DNA of 63,398 nucleotides from Phycisphaerales bacterium (GTDB taxonomy: Bacteria > Planctomycetota > Phycisphaerae > Phycisphaerales > SM1A02), in NCBI GenBank assembly GCA_009691915.1, contig SIAD01000012.1, positions 1 to 63,398 of the forward strand. Reading direction: 5' to 3'. This document shows, piece after piece, positions 35,790 to 46,041 of this stretch. The notes under the pieces are model-generated. The model made no database searches, was not told the DNA's origin, and was given only the letters and a program-made list of their open reading frames with translations. A program made the position numbers and the translations under genes. Each line of letters begins with the position of its first letter. The first letter of the stretch is position 1.

Positions 35790-36623
35790 ATGGGGCACTT
35801 GACGATCCCGTGCGGGCCTAAGTGTTCGGCCGCCATCGTCATGGCGGTGTGCGCTGTGGCTCTCGCCTCGCCTGCGATCGCAGGCAGCACTGGCGGCCCA
35901 GTGAAGGCGTGGGGTCTCAATGGATCCGGTCAGACCTCGGTGCCGACATCCGTCGGCCCTTGTATTGCCATCGCCGCGGGGTACGAGCACTCCGTGGCGA
36001 TTGATGCGAGCGGATATGTGCGCGCCTAGGGGCTCAACGGCTATGGCCAGACCGATGTTCCGGCGACGCTCGGTGTGTGCAGCGCAATCGCTGCGCGTTT
36101 TGGCCACACCGTGGCGCTGAAGACCAACGGGTCGGTCGTCGCATGGGGTCTCGGAACTTACGGGCAGACGACTGTGCCCGCCACGCTTGGAACCTGTGTG
36201 GCGATTGCCTCGGGCTACAACTTCACGATGGCGATTCAGGTAGATGCCACTGACTACGACGGCGACGGCATCCCCGCGTATCTCGACAACTGCCCGCTGG
36301 CAGCGAATCCGTCGCAGGCCGACTGCAATGGAGATGGGGTCGGCGACGCCTGCACACCCGGCAACGACTGCAATCTCAATGGCATTCCCGACTCGTGCGA
36401 CATCGCCAGTGGCGCGGATGATGATGTCAACGGCAATCTGATTCCGGACCAGTGCGAACTTGATCGCGGCGACCTGAATCTCTCAGGACAGGTGAATGCT
36501 GTGGATCTCGCAATCCTGCTGGCGTTCTGGGGCTCGCAGTATCCCGGCGTCGGCGACATCAATCACGATGGTCAGGCCGGCGGTGCCGACCTGTCGGTGC
36601 TGCTGGCCAACTGGTGGTATTGA
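35790..36623 (+). pseudogene. RCC1-repeat secreted protein with dockerin-like C-terminus, interrupted by TAG
   Basis: One reading frame is split by TAG at 36027-36029. It has a signal peptide (AAIVMAVCAVALASPAIAG), then RCC1-type repeats: VKAWGLNGSGQTSVP, then VRA-stop-GLNGYGQTDVP, then VVAWGLGTYGQTTVP. The stop sits exactly where the repeats have Trp (TGG to TAG). Downstream are a Ca-binding type 3-like stretch (DYDGDGIPAYLDNCP), a Cys-containing linker and a dockerin-like end (GDLNLSGQVNAVDLAILLAFWG, DINHDGQAGGADLSVLLANWW). No frameshift is seen. It could be a recent nonsense mutation, a sequencing error or readthrough. Confidence 0.8.
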
Positions 36624-36649
36624 GGGGTCGGGGGCACCACGCCCTGCAG

Positions 36650-36693
36650 TTCTACGCAGAAACACCCCACCTACCACCCGTTTCTGCGGAGAA
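36650..36693. terminator. Inverted repeat between convergent genes (possible transcription end)
   Basis: A stem of 4 + 9 bp with a single A-G mismatch (36650-36663 with 36680-36693; core CGCAGAAAC with GTTTCTGCG) has a 16-nt loop. It lies 27 bp after the dockerin gene stop and 77 bp from the thiC stop. There is no T-run, so it may be a factor-dependent end or an RNA stabiliser. Confidence 0.5.
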
Positions 36694-36769
36694 CGCGAGG
36701 GGGCGGCGCTCAGCCGCGGCGACACGGAACACGATACGAGTATTTCTTGGGGAAGTAACCGCCGAACCC

Positions 36770-38635
36770 TCACAGCAGCGGATCGTGTGAGGGCAGATTG
36801 TGCGCGGGGGCCGTGTTCAGCTCGACGACCTGCCGGGCCTGCCTCGCGCGGGCCGCATCCGCATCCGACGAATCACTATGGCATGACGCCTTCGCCGCCT
36901 CGGCACCCATGGCGCGCCTTGTCTTGGTGGCAAGCGCGTGAATCTCCTTCGGGGAGAGCACTCCGCGCTTCTCAAGGATCTCAGCCTGCTCCGGGGTGAG
37001 CGCACCGCTGCGCACGGGACCTCCCCGCTGGAACGCCTCATCCTTGCCGCTTGCGAACTCCTGAATCTCCTTGCTGATGCGGACGCTGCACCAGTCATGA
37101 CCGCACATCGCGCAGAAGTCCGTGTCCACATCGAGGTCCTCGTCGTGGTAGGCGCGGGCGGTGTCGGGATCGAAGGCAAGCTCGAAGTGCTTCTCCCAGT
37201 TGAGCGCGGCACGGGCCTTGGTGAGCTCGTCGTCGCGGTCACGCGATCCGGGAATCCCAAGGGCCACATCGGCGGCGTGCGCTGCGATCTTGTAGGCGAT
37301 GCATCCCTGCTTGACATCGTCGCGCTTGGGAAGGCCGAGGTGCTCCTTGGGGGTCACATAGCAGAGCATGCTCGCGCCGTGATAGCCCGCGGCGGTCGCG
37401 CCTATGCAACTGGTGATGTGGTCGTAACCGGGAAAGTGGTCAGTGACCAGCGGACCCAGCACATAGAACGGCGCGCCATGACAGAGCCGTCGTTCCAGTT
37501 TCATGTTGAACTCGATCTGGTCGAAGGGGACATGACCGGGCCCTTCCACCATCACCTGCACACCCATGCGCCACGCGCGTTCCGTCAGCTCACCGATGGT
37601 CTCAAGTTCGGCCAACTGCGCACGGTCGGTGGCATCGGCAAGTCCGCCTGGGCGAAGCCCATCACCGATCGAGAAGGTCACATCCCAGCGGCGCATGACT
37701 TCGCAGATCTGCTCCCATCCGGTGTACATGAGGTTCTGCTGGTTGTTGACGAGCATCCACTTCGCCAGCAGGCTGCCGCCTCGGCTGACGATCCCGATGA
37801 GCCGATTGCGGATGAACGGGAGATGCTCTCGCAGCACCCCCGCATGGATCGTGAAGTAGTCGACCCCCTGCGCGGCCTGATGTTCGAGCGTGGCGAGCAC
37901 GGCGGGGAGGTCGAGCTCTTCCAGTTTTCGCCCGATGATCATGGAGTAGATCGGGACGGTGCCGATGGGCACGGTCGAGTGACGCACGATCGCTTCTCGG
38001 CAGGCGTCGAGGTCGCCGCCGGTCGAGAGATCCATCACGGTGTCCGCCCCCCAGCGCTCGGCCCACTGGAGTTTCTCGACTTCCTCGAGCGTCCCCGACG
38101 AGACCGGGCTCGCCCCCATGTTGGCGTTGATCTTGGTCTTCGACGCTCTCCCGATCGCCATCGGATCGAGCCGGTATCCAAGATGCACGCTGTTGGCCGG
38201 AATCACCATGCGCCCTGCGGCGACTTCGTCGCGGACCTGGAGCTCCGAGAGGTGACGCTCTCGCTCTGCAACGCGGGTCATCTGCGGGGTCACTACGCCG
38301 AGCCGCGCGTACTCAAGCTGGGTGATGGCGGCGAATCCGCGCGGCGCCACGGCGCGAATGAATTGGCCGATGCGGCCGAGCGAGTGACCGGCACATCCAG
38401 CCTCGTGCGATGGGGCAGCCACGGTCGACCACCCCCTCGGAAGAAAGTCCCACGCGGTCTTGTCGCTTGGCAGCGGCATTCCCGGTGTGTCCGGGGAACT
38501 GAAGGCACGCGGCCCGCCGAGATCGGCTTTCAGTGCAAAGCTGCCGGGGGAAGTCCCCTCCGCCGCGGTCGATGGGTTTGCCGCCCCATGGAGTGGAATC
38601 TTGTAAACCTCTGTTTTGGATGGGTTTCCCGACAC
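36770..38635 (-). CDS. thiC: Phosphomethylpyrimidine synthase
   Basis: About 621 residues. This radical-SAM enzyme turns aminoimidazole ribotide into the thiamine pyrimidine. The C-terminal cluster motif is present as [12 protein letters not shown] (CxxCxxxxC), with [16 protein letters not shown] and [19 protein letters not shown]. The frame opens to 38827, but I chose GTG at 38635 because AAGGAG lies 5 nt ahead of it and the protein then starts just before [13 protein letters not shown] found no TPP riboswitch upstream. It is divergent from the tandem Lrp regulator. Confidence 0.93.
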   Translation of the reverse strand: MSGNPSKTEVYKIPLHGAANPSTAAEGTSPGSFALKADLGGPRAFSSPDTPGMPLPSDKTAWDFLPRGWSTVAAPSHEAGCAGHSLGRIGQFIRAVAPRGFAAITQLEYARLGVVTPQMTRVAERERHLSELQVRDEVAAGRMVIPANSVHLGYRLDPMAIGRASKTKINANMGASPVSSGTLEEVEKLQWAERWGADTVMDLSTGGDLDACREAIVRHSTVPIGTVPIYSMIIGRKLEELDLPAVLATLEHQAAQGVDYFTIHAGVLREHLPFIRNRLIGIVSRGGSLLAKWMLVNNQQNLMYTGWEQICEVMRRWDVTFSIGDGLRPGGLADATDRAQLAELETIGELTERAWRMGVQVMVEGPGHVPFDQIEFNMKLERRLCHGAPFYVLGPLVTDHFPGYDHITSCIGATAAGYHGASMLCYVTPKEHLGLPKRDDVKQGCIAYKIAAHAADVALGIPGSRDRDDELTKARAALNWEKHFELAFDPDTARAYHDEDLDVDTDFCAMCGHDWCSVRISKEIQEFASGKDEAFQRGGPVRSGALTPEQAEILEKRGVLSPKEIHALATKTRRAMGAEAAKASCHSDSSDADAARARQARQVVELNTAPAHNLPSHDPLL

Positions 38636-38855
38636 ATGGACTCCTTGGGGAGGCGCCACCAGCACGGTGGACGCCCCGAGCGACTTGGTTTTGATCCTAC
38701 CGCCACCCGTTGTTGCTGTTGTGTTAGTCTCGCCCGCATCTGGGGGATTCAGGGGTTGCGTCGTGTTTCTTGCGTTGACTTGATCAAAGCAGGCGAGCCG
38801 GGTGCCCACCCGACCAAGCCTCCGCAAAGTCCTGGAAGTCTTGCGAGGTGCACGA

Positions 38856-39842
38856 GTGATTCACACTGCATTCGTCAGCGTAGGTGTCACCCCAACCCAG
38901 TTCGATGAGTTCGACCAGAAAATCGTCGAGGCACTCCTGCGCAACGGGAGGTTGGGCGGGAAGGATCTCTCGGTCGAGGTGGGTCTTTCCGAAGCCACCG
39001 TCAGTCGACGGTGCGGAATCTACGCGTCAACCGGGGTCTTCCGGCTCTGCGGGTTCATCGATCCCTGGCAGTGCGGCTGCGGGCATGTCACACTCGTGCG
39101 ACTGGGTGTGACGGGATCGCCTCATGCGGCGGCCGAGAGGATCGCGGGGGTCTCAGCGGTCCATCGCCTCTCATGGGCAGCGGGAAGCAACTCGCTGCTC
39201 GCGCTCGTCGCCTGCGCCGACACCACCAAACTCCCTGAGACGCTTGACACGATCGCCTCCGCGTGCCCCAACGCGCACCATGAGGCGACTGACACCGTTG
39301 TCGCGATCCATCAGGGACACGATGGGACGGCTAAGCCGGCGACGATGTCTGCGCAACTCCCGCTACGCGAGTCGCCTCGCCAGCGCAACACCGATCTTCG
39401 ACTGGTGCAACTGCTGCAGCGCGACCTCAGGATGAGCTACACCGCGATCGCCAACGAGCTTGGAAACTCGATAACGCTCTCGGGCGAGCACACCAAGCGA
39501 ATCTTCGCCTCGGGTGCGATCAGCGCCATCGGCGTCATCGACATGGCACTCCGGGGAATGCCGCTGACCGCCGTCATCTCCATCTCGTTCACGAAGGACG
39601 CGACCAAGCACGCCAGGACACTCGCCCAGAAACTCCCGTCGAATCTCGTGTTTCTCACAGACAATCCCGAGCAGGTGGTCGCGGAAGTTTCCTTTGCCGG
39701 CGAAGGCGATGTCTTCCGGTGGATGGAGCAGGCGCGGCACCTTGGTGATGTGCGCTCCATCCGGTGGGATCCACTGCACGCCATTTACAAACAGACCTAC
39801 GACTGGGCGATCCCAGGCGAGACTCTCCCGCACGGCGCGTGA
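38856..39842 (+). CDS. Tandem Lrp/AsnC-type transcriptional regulator
   Basis: About 328 residues from GTG at 38856 (GAGG 7 nt ahead); GTG at 38802 is possible. It contains two Lrp-like units in one chain: a first HTH ([32 protein letters not shown], described by its key residues near 20-50) followed by a RAM-like domain, then a second HTH starting at [19 protein letters not shown] followed by another effector-like domain. Its stop overlaps the GTG of the PLP enzyme gene (GTGA), so it may regulate its own operon in response to an amino acid such as Ser or Thr. Confidence 0.78.
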   Translation: MIHTAFVSVGVTPTQFDEFDQKIVEALLRNGRLGGKDLSVEVGLSEATVSRRCGIYASTGVFRLCGFIDPWQCGCGHVTLVRLGVTGSPHAAAERIAGVSAVHRLSWAAGSNSLLALVACADTTKLPETLDTIASACPNAHHEATDTVVAIHQGHDGTAKPATMSAQLPLRESPRQRNTDLRLVQLLQRDLRMSYTAIANELGNSITLSGEHTKRIFASGAISAIGVIDMALRGMPLTAVISISFTKDATKHARTLAQKLPSNLVFLTDNPEQVVAEVSFAGEGDVFRWMEQARHLGDVRSIRWDPLHAIYKQTYDWAIPGETLPHGA

Positions 39843-40810
39843 CAGATCTTCCTTCAAGCCGGGAGGACTTCGAGTCGGCGGCGCGACGCATCGCGCCGTG
39901 GGCTCATCGCACTCCGGTTCTCCGGTCGAGGTGGATGACCGCGCAGGCCGGGCGCGACATCAACTTCAAGTGCGAAGTCTTTCAACGGACCGGGTCGTTC
40001 AAGTTCCGCGGGGCCTGCAACGCCGTCATGAGCCTGTCCGACGAGGCGGCGCGCCACGGCGTTGTCACGCACTCCTCAGGCAATCACGCGCAGGCGCTTG
40101 CTCTGGCGGCGAGCTTGCGCGGCATCAGGGCGCATGTCGTCATGCCGAGTGACTCGGCGAAGGCCAAGGTCGCCGCGGTCGAGGGATACGGCGGGCGGGT
40201 GATCCCCTGCAGACCGACGCTTGAGGACCGCGAGAGGGTCGCGCGACAGGTCGTGACCGAGACCGGGGGCACATTGATTCCACCCTACGACCACCCCAAT
40301 GTGATCGCAGGTCAGGGGACGATCGCGCTCGAACTCATCGATCAGGTCGCTGACTTCGACGCGATCATCGTGCCGGTGGGCGGTGGTGGAATGATTTCGG
40401 GGATCACCCTCGCCGCCAAGGCGATCCGGCCCGCGATCCGGGTGATCGGCGCGGAGCCGCTCACCGTCGGTGACGCGGCCGAGTCGAAACGATTGTCAAC
40501 GCGGCAGAGCGCGACCGGTGGCGTGACGATTGCCGACGGACTGCGCACCTCGCTTGGGGATCTGACTTGGCCAGTTGTCCGGGATCATGTCGACTCGATC
40601 GCCTGCGTCAGTGAGGAGGAGATCCGCGCCGCGCTCAGCATGGTGTACGAACGGATGAAGATCGTCATCGAGCCCAGTGCGGCAGTCGGTGTCGCCGCAC
40701 TCATGGGACCGCTGCGAAAACGCACCGACTTCGGGCGCTGCTGCGTCATCCTCTGTGGTGGCAATGTCGATCTCGCGACGCTGTCGTCACTCATTGGCGC
40801 GCCGGTCTGA
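39839..40810 (+). CDS. Serine racemase / threonine dehydratase-like PLP enzyme
   Basis: 323 residues, fold type II PLP enzyme. The cofactor Lys is in RTGSFKFRGACNA near residue 56; SSGNHAQALALAA, PVGGGGMISGI (phosphate loop) and the late CCVILCGGNVDL all match the serine racemase/catabolic threonine dehydratase group. No ACT regulatory domain is attached, so feedback inhibition by Ile is not expected. Substrate (Ser or Thr) cannot be decided by eye. GTG start overlaps the regulator stop. Confidence 0.85.
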   Translation: MTDLPSSREDFESAARRIAPWAHRTPVLRSRWMTAQAGRDINFKCEVFQRTGSFKFRGACNAVMSLSDEAARHGVVTHSSGNHAQALALAASLRGIRAHVVMPSDSAKAKVAAVEGYGGRVIPCRPTLEDRERVARQVVTETGGTLIPPYDHPNVIAGQGTIALELIDQVADFDAIIVPVGGGGMISGITLAAKAIRPAIRVIGAEPLTVGDAAESKRLSTRQSATGGVTIADGLRTSLGDLTWPVVRDHVDSIACVSEEEIRAALSMVYERMKIVIEPSAAVGVAALMGPLRKRTDFGRCCVILCGGNVDLATLSSLIGAPV

Positions 40811-40840
40811 CGGAGTGCCCCGCCGCGCTACCTTCTCCGC

Positions 40841-41683
40841 GTGCAGTTCGAGTCGTCGCTCCTTCTCATTCCGCTCGTCAGTTTCGGAGCGTCGCTGTTG
40901 GGCGCACTCGTGGGCCTTGGCGGTGGGATCCTCACGATTCCGTTTCTTGCGGTCGCGCTCGGGATTGACATTCGCATCGCGATGGGCGCGGGGCTGATCA
41001 GCGGCATCGCCACCAGCATTGGTCCTGCACTCGGCGCGAGATCCGCGACGCTCCTGAATCTTCGTGTGGCGGTGGTTCTTGAGTTGCTGGCGACCTCGGG
41101 CGCGATCATCGGCGCGACGCTTGTCGCCGAGACCAATGCGCGACTGCTGAGTGTCATCTTCGGCGCCCTGATGCTGCTCGTCGCCGGGCTCAACATGCGG
41201 CGAGCGCGCACGGACACGAACGATGCGCGCGGGCCTGATGCTCTCGCGACTTTTCTGCGGCTCGACGGCGAGGTGCCCGGCCCCGACGCTCGCCCCGTGG
41301 CCTACCGGCTCCGCAGAATCCCCGGAGGGGCACTTATCATGCTCGCGGCGGGACTGATGTCCGGACTCCTTGGCATTGCCAACGGTGCCGTAAAGATTCT
41401 TGCGATGGACTCCTGTATGGGAATGCCGCCGCGCGTCTCGTCCGCGTCCTCCAACTTCATGATCGGGATCACCGCCGCCGGTGGAGCAATCGTCTACCTC
41501 ATGAATGGCTACATCGACCCGAGGCTCGCACTTCTCACGATCGCGGGCGCACTGCCGGGCTCGATCATCGGCGGGAGACTCCTTCCTCACGCGCCCTTGG
41601 TGGCGATGCGGACGATCTTCGTTTCGATGATCTCCCTCATCGGAATCGAGATGATCGCGCGTGGCCTGGGAGCCCGGCTGTGA
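40841..41683 (+). CDS. TauE/SafE-family sulfite/anion exporter
   Basis: 280 residues with about eight membrane helices. The family hallmark repeats are visible: LLGALVGLGGGILTIPFL at the N-terminus and LMSGLLGIANGAVKILAMD at the centre, then a symmetrical GSIIGGRLLP. It probably exports sulfite, sulfonate or another small anion. It begins with GTG at 40841. The stop overlaps the start of the DUF1634 gene (GTGA), a common pairing for this exporter. Confidence 0.88.
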   Translation: MQFESSLLLIPLVSFGASLLGALVGLGGGILTIPFLAVALGIDIRIAMGAGLISGIATSIGPALGARSATLLNLRVAVVLELLATSGAIIGATLVAETNARLLSVIFGALMLLVAGLNMRRARTDTNDARGPDALATFLRLDGEVPGPDARPVAYRLRRIPGGALIMLAAGLMSGLLGIANGAVKILAMDSCMGMPPRVSSASSNFMIGITAAGGAIVYLMNGYIDPRLALLTIAGALPGSIIGGRLLPHAPLVAMRTIFVSMISLIGIEMIARGLGARL

Positions 41684-42093
41684 ATCTCCCCGACCCCGCA
41701 TTCCACCGTGTCGACCGCGCGATTGTGTGGCTTGGCCTGTCTCTCTGCGTCGCGCTCTTCGCGCTCTCGGTCTTCATCGACCTCGCGGGACCCTCCGCGG
41801 GGATGACCGTCGAGTCGATCGCGGGAGAGCCGCCGGGGATGCGCTCCATCGAGTCGGCGTTGCACGACTCGCTGGAAGGGGTGCCGCTCGCGATTGCTCT
41901 TTCTGCCTGCATCGCGCTGGTTCTGATTCCGATGGCCCGCGTCACCGCGGCCACGATGTATCTGGCCTTTCGGCGCGAGTGGATCATGGCCTTGATTGCG
42001 GCGGCGATCGTCGCCATCCTTGTCACAACCTTTGTTCTGGACCTCGTCGTCCCCGACTTCCCGCACATGCACCCGACGACCACCCCTCTATGA
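41680..42093 (+). CDS. DUF1634 membrane protein
   Basis: 137 residues with three hydrophobic helices: VWLGLSLCVALFALSVFID, a middle segment VPLAIALSACIALVLIPM, and LIAAAIVAILVTTFVLDLVV. DUF1634 proteins are usually encoded beside TauE/SafE exporters, as here, and may be an accessory subunit. GTG start overlaps the TauE stop by 4 bp, and the stop overlaps the MFS gene start by 4 bp. Confidence 0.8.
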   Translation: MNLPDPAFHRVDRAIVWLGLSLCVALFALSVFIDLAGPSAGMTVESIAGEPPGMRSIESALHDSLEGVPLAIALSACIALVLIPMARVTAATMYLAFRREWIMALIAAAIVAILVTTFVLDLVVPDFPHMHPTTTPL

Positions 42094-43367
42094 CGCAGGC
42101 ATCCGCCCCCCGCCGACTTCTCGGCCCAGTCAACATCGCCATCGCTGTCGCTGCACTCGGCTACTTCGTCGATGTCTACGACCTGATCCTCTTCAATGTC
42201 GTGAGGTGGGAGAGTCTCAAGGACCTGGGCCTTGACGCCGAGCAGCAGGCATCGACGGGGATCTGGCTCCTCAATCTGCAACTCATCGGGATGCTCGTCG
42301 GCGGTGTCGCCTGGGGAATGCTCGGCGACTATCGCGGAAGACTCTCGGTGCTGTTCGGGTCGATCATCCTCTATTCAGTGGCAAACCTTCTGAACGCGGG
42401 AGTCGGCGCCACCACCGGCGTGTTTTCGTTCATGAATTCGTTCGATGCGATCACGGCCTACGCCGTCCTGCGATTCATTGCGGGGGTCGGCCTCGCGGGA
42501 GAACTCGGCGCCGGTGTGACGCTCGTGGCGGAAATCGCGTCGCGGCACGGACGCGGCATCGCGGTCACCCTCATCGGCGCGGTCGGGGTCGTCGGTGCGG
42601 TCGTAGCGGGAATCGTCGGTGAAAGTGCGGGATGGCGTACCGCCTACATGATTGGCGGCGTGATGGGACTCGCGCTCCTGGTGCTGCGCCTCGGCGTCGT
42701 CGAGAGCGGCATGTACTCGGCGCTTCCTCGAGGCGACCAGAGTGTCTCGCGCGGGATCGTTCCGCTTCTGAAGTCCTGTCGCCTCTCGGTGCGCCTCGCA
42801 CTAGTCGTCATCGCGGGGATGCCGATCTGGTTCACACTCGCTGTGATCGTCGGCCTTGCTCCCAAGATCGCCGCCGCGATGGGGCTAGATCCCGCACCCA
42901 GGCCGGGCACGCTCGTCGCGCTCTACTACCTAGGAGCGATCTTCGGCGACCTCGCCAGCGGCCTCCTCTCGCAGTGGATCCGTTCGCGCAAGAAGGCGAT
43001 TGCTGTGTTCATGGCCGGGACGGCCCTTGGGTGCGCGCTGGTCCTGGGACTTGGGCCGCGCGGCGCGCTGTGGTACGGCGCGGCGACCGTCGCGATGGGT
43101 TTCTTCAGCGGCTACTGGATCGTGATCATCACGACGGCAAGCGAGTCATTCGGCACGAATGTCCGCGCCACCGTCACCACTCTGACGCCGAACCTGATCC
43201 GCGTCAGCGCGGTTCCGGTGACCATTGCCTACACGGCGCTTGCGGGTGCGACCAATGCTGTCTCGGCGGCGTGGTGGATCGGCGCAATCTGTTTCGCACT
43301 GGGCGCCGTCGCACTCGCATTCATCAAGGATCCGTTCGGCTGCGACCTCGACTTCACCGAGGGGTGA
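42090..43367 (+). CDS. Major facilitator superfamily transporter
   Basis: 425 residues from ATG at 42090; the frame is open further upstream but that part is out of frame with DUF1634. Twelve membrane helices are expected. The MFS loop 2-3 motif is GMLGDYRGRLSVLFGS, and the sugar/aromatic-acid-type pattern LGYFVDVYDLILFNVV is at the N-terminus. An internal RYIGEL-like motif appears as RFIAGVGLAGELGAGVTLV. It resembles the AAHS/metabolite:H+ symporter group. The substrate is unknown. Last gene of the regulator-PLP-TauE run; overlaps the convergent TPR gene by 14 bp. Confidence 0.87.
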   Translation: MTQASAPRRLLGPVNIAIAVAALGYFVDVYDLILFNVVRWESLKDLGLDAEQQASTGIWLLNLQLIGMLVGGVAWGMLGDYRGRLSVLFGSIILYSVANLLNAGVGATTGVFSFMNSFDAITAYAVLRFIAGVGLAGELGAGVTLVAEIASRHGRGIAVTLIGAVGVVGAVVAGIVGESAGWRTAYMIGGVMGLALLVLRLGVVESGMYSALPRGDQSVSRGIVPLLKSCRLSVRLALVVIAGMPIWFTLAVIVGLAPKIAAAMGLDPAPRPGTLVALYYLGAIFGDLASGLLSQWIRSRKKAIAVFMAGTALGCALVLGLGPRGALWYGAATVAMGFFSGYWIVIITTASESFGTNVRATVTTLTPNLIRVSAVPVTIAYTALAGATNAVSAAWWIGAICFALGAVALAFIKDPFGCDLDFTEG

Positions 43368-46041
43368 GGGTCGCCGAGGCCTTCTCGATCATCTCGTTGA
43401 TCTTGGCCAGTCGCTTGGCGTGTTGCTCGCGGCTGGGCTCGATATGCGTGAGCGCGGCGATATGCCCGCGCGCGAGTGCAAGGTCCGAGGCCTCAATGGC
43501 GCACGAGGCGGCTAGTTCGCGTGTGGGCGCGTCGTAGGGGTCGATTCTGACCGCGCGTTCGGCGCTCTTGCTGGCTCCGGCGTGATCCTTCGCCGCGCGG
43601 CGCGATCGTGCGAGCTCCAGCGCGAACGACGGATCGCTGTCCGCGCGGCGATCGAGAAATATGAGATGCTCCATCGCCGCCGCGCGATCTCCCATCGCCA
43701 GCGACCTCGCCGCGAGCAACTCGTGGGGCCACGGATCGAGCGGCCGCTCCTTCGAATATCGCTCAAGCAGCGCCGCCGCTGGATCATCGAGTCCGCCCGC
43801 GTGCGCCTTTGGATCCCCCGCGCCCCCGAGTCTCGCGACGGCCCGACGGGCCGCAATCTCGAGGATGTCTGCATGATGCGGATGGAGCGCGACCATCGCC
43901 TCCACGAATTCGTCGGTGACGGGCGCGTCATCGCCGAGTTCGGCCTTCGACCGTGCGTCAACGATGAGCTCGTCTACCGGCGGCTTCTCTGAAAGACGCC
44001 ACGACGCGACCTGCTCTGTCGCCCACGCGGTGAAGTCGGTCATGAACTGCTCGCGCGTGAGTCCCAGCACCGCGGGGAATGCCTTCGCCTCGGCTTCCCC
44101 GCGCGCATAGCGGTCGAGGAGCCGGACGACCGACTCCGCGCCGTACGCCTCGCGCATGAACTCGACCATCCAGTGCCCCTGCGCGTAGGCCTGAGCCCGG
44201 TCGGTCGCCTTGGTGGGACGCACGAACGCCCACTTGATCGAGTCGAGATCGAAGAGTTCGCCGGTGTCGAGCGCCTTTGTCAGCAGCTGGTAAGTCATCC
44301 AGTCCCGCGCCTTGTGCTCCATGTCCACCGCCGCCGCTTCTGTGAACCAATGCGGGATGCGATTCATCGTCCGGTCCAGCGTGACGGTGTGCACGAATTC
44401 GTGGCGCAGCGTGTCGAGCCAGTCGAATCGACCGAGCGAACGGCCGCGACCTCCCTCCTTCGGTGGCTCGAGCGCGATCACCGGGCCGGTACTGGCGGCG
44501 ACCGTATGGATCTGCGGCATGCCCGTGATCCGCACGGCGAAGTACTTGTGGTCGGGCATCAGTTCGATCGTTGTCCGACCCTTTGGTTCATGGCCGAAGC
44601 GACCGCAAACTTCCGTGTACATCGACTCGAGCTGCGCGGGCATCGCACTCGCGAGGATCTCGTCGATGCCGGGCTTGCAGCGAACTCGAAAGTGTTCGCT
44701 GTCGAAGGTCTTCCATGAGAGCAGTTCCTCGACGAGGTGCTTGGTGAACTCGACGCGTTTGTCGTAGGGGTCGAGGCGGGCCGCCTCAGTGAGCGCGACG
44801 AGAGCCGCCTCGTCCTGACCCGCCTGCATCTCCAGAAGGCCAAGTTCGTTGCGTGGAATACTCCAGTTGGGCTCGCGTCGCTGCGCCTCGTGGAGAAGAT
44901 CGCGTGCCTCGGCGTACTGTCGGGCGAGCGCAAGGAATCGCGCGACCTGCCACAGAGCGCGCGCGGATCCCGGAGCGATGGCGTCGGCCTTCGCCAGCGA
45001 GACGCGCATCGCGTCGAAGTCGTATTCGAGCGCGTGGGCGGCCGCCTCGAGAGCAATCGACTGCATGAGCGCTGGCATCTGGACCCGTACCGGTTCGATG
45101 ATTGCGAGCGCCTCCGCTGAGTCGAATCGCGCGCAGGCGCTCTCGGCTTCAAGGAGCGCGGCCGGCGCGCACACCGCACTCGGATCCACGCTTCTCGCCC
45201 CCGCGCGGATGTTCTCGGCGGCGCGCTGGGTGCCATCGAAGTCGAATCCCATCAGCGCCACCTTCCCGAGGAGCGTCCACGCCTCGGCCGCTCTGGGATT
45301 GAGCCTCAGCGCCTCGCGGAGTGCGGTCACGGCCTCTTCCAGATTGTGCTTCTCCGTCAGGAACCGACCCTCCGCCACACGACTGCGCCAGTTGAGTCGG
45401 TCGAGTTCTATCGCCTCCGCAAGCACTTCCATGATCGCTTCGCATGCGGAAGTGTCGGTCGTGCGCACTCTGGCGAGCACCTGCAAGGCAATCGCGGCGC
45501 GAACGAGGTCGTCCGCACTCTTTGCCTTGCCCGCCGCGAGATCCCTCGCCACTTCGTCAGCGGCATGAGCGGCTTCTGCGACACGGCCGAGAGCCTCGAA
45601 TGCCTCCGCGCGCAGCGACGAGGCCGGAATTCCCGGGAGATCCGTCAACGCAGCGATCGCGTCGGCGCACTTCCCCTGCCGAAGCAGTGCCTCGGCGACA
45701 AGTGACGCGTCGATCCCCGCGGGCGCAACCCCCCCCGCGAATGCGGCGTTCGGAACCCCGGCATCGATCGCAGCACGCGCTCGAAGTGCTGGGTCGGTAA
45801 GGTCGGCCTCTGTCCACAGCCCGTGGTTCACTCGCGCCTCGCGTTGCTGCGCCCCAGTCATCCACTCGGCAGCGATTGCCGCGACGACGGCCGGGGACGG
45901 TTCGACGCTCTTCGGAACCGCAGAACCCTGTCGTCCCCACGCCTGCGGCGCGATGATGAGTAGTGCCGCGACCAGCGGCGCAATAACAAGTGGGGAGCGA
46001 ATACGGATCATGGCGACGCGCATCGCCCAGCGTATCCGCAT
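43354..46041 (-). CDS. TPR-repeat protein with gluzincin peptidase-like domain
   Basis: About 895 residues. A signal sequence (PLVIAPLVAALLIIAPQAWG) is followed by TPR-like helices over most of the N-terminal 400 residues. A zinc-peptidase MA-like domain follows with HEFVH and, downstream, WFTEAAAVDME, which would supply the third ligand Glu. TPR-like repeats return at the C-terminus. Start at 46041 overlaps the upstream lipoprotein stop (TGATG); ATGs at 46023 and 46011 are closer to the signal peptide. It probably works in the periplasm. Peptidase activity is inferred only. Confidence 0.82.
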   Translation of the reverse strand: MRIRWAMRVAMIRIRSPLVIAPLVAALLIIAPQAWGRQGSAVPKSVEPSPAVVAAIAAEWMTGAQQREARVNHGLWTEADLTDPALRARAAIDAGVPNAAFAGGVAPAGIDASLVAEALLRQGKCADAIAALTDLPGIPASSLRAEAFEALGRVAEAAHAADEVARDLAAGKAKSADDLVRAAIALQVLARVRTTDTSACEAIMEVLAEAIELDRLNWRSRVAEGRFLTEKHNLEEAVTALREALRLNPRAAEAWTLLGKVALMGFDFDGTQRAAENIRAGARSVDPSAVCAPAALLEAESACARFDSAEALAIIEPVRVQMPALMQSIALEAAAHALEYDFDAMRVSLAKADAIAPGSARALWQVARFLALARQYAEARDLLHEAQRREPNWSIPRNELGLLEMQAGQDEAALVALTEAARLDPYDKRVEFTKHLVEELLSWKTFDSEHFRVRCKPGIDEILASAMPAQLESMYTEVCGRFGHEPKGRTTIELMPDHKYFAVRITGMPQIHTVAASTGPVIALEPPKEGGRGRSLGRFDWLDTLRHEFVHTVTLDRTMNRIPHWFTEAAAVDMEHKARDWMTYQLLTKALDTGELFDLDSIKWAFVRPTKATDRAQAYAQGHWMVEFMREAYGAESVVRLLDRYARGEAEAKAFPAVLGLTREQFMTDFTAWATEQVASWRLSEKPPVDELIVDARSKAELGDDAPVTDEFVEAMVALHPHHADILEIAARRAVARLGGAGDPKAHAGGLDDPAAALLERYSKERPLDPWPHELLAARSLAMGDRAAAMEHLIFLDRRADSDPSFALELARSRRAAKDHAGASKSAERAVRIDPYDAPTRELAASCAIEASDLALARGHIAALTHIEPSREQHAKRLAKINEMIEKASATLTPR

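Noticed and set aside
38636-38855. TPP riboswitch upstream of thiC
   Set aside because: I looked for the CTGAGA and ACCTGATCTGGATAATGCCAGC-type conserved segments on the minus strand and found none.
41661-42089. N-terminal extension of the MFS transporter
   Set aside because: It overlaps TauE and DUF1634 in another frame and is Arg/Pro-rich; the transporter helices begin after ATG 42090.
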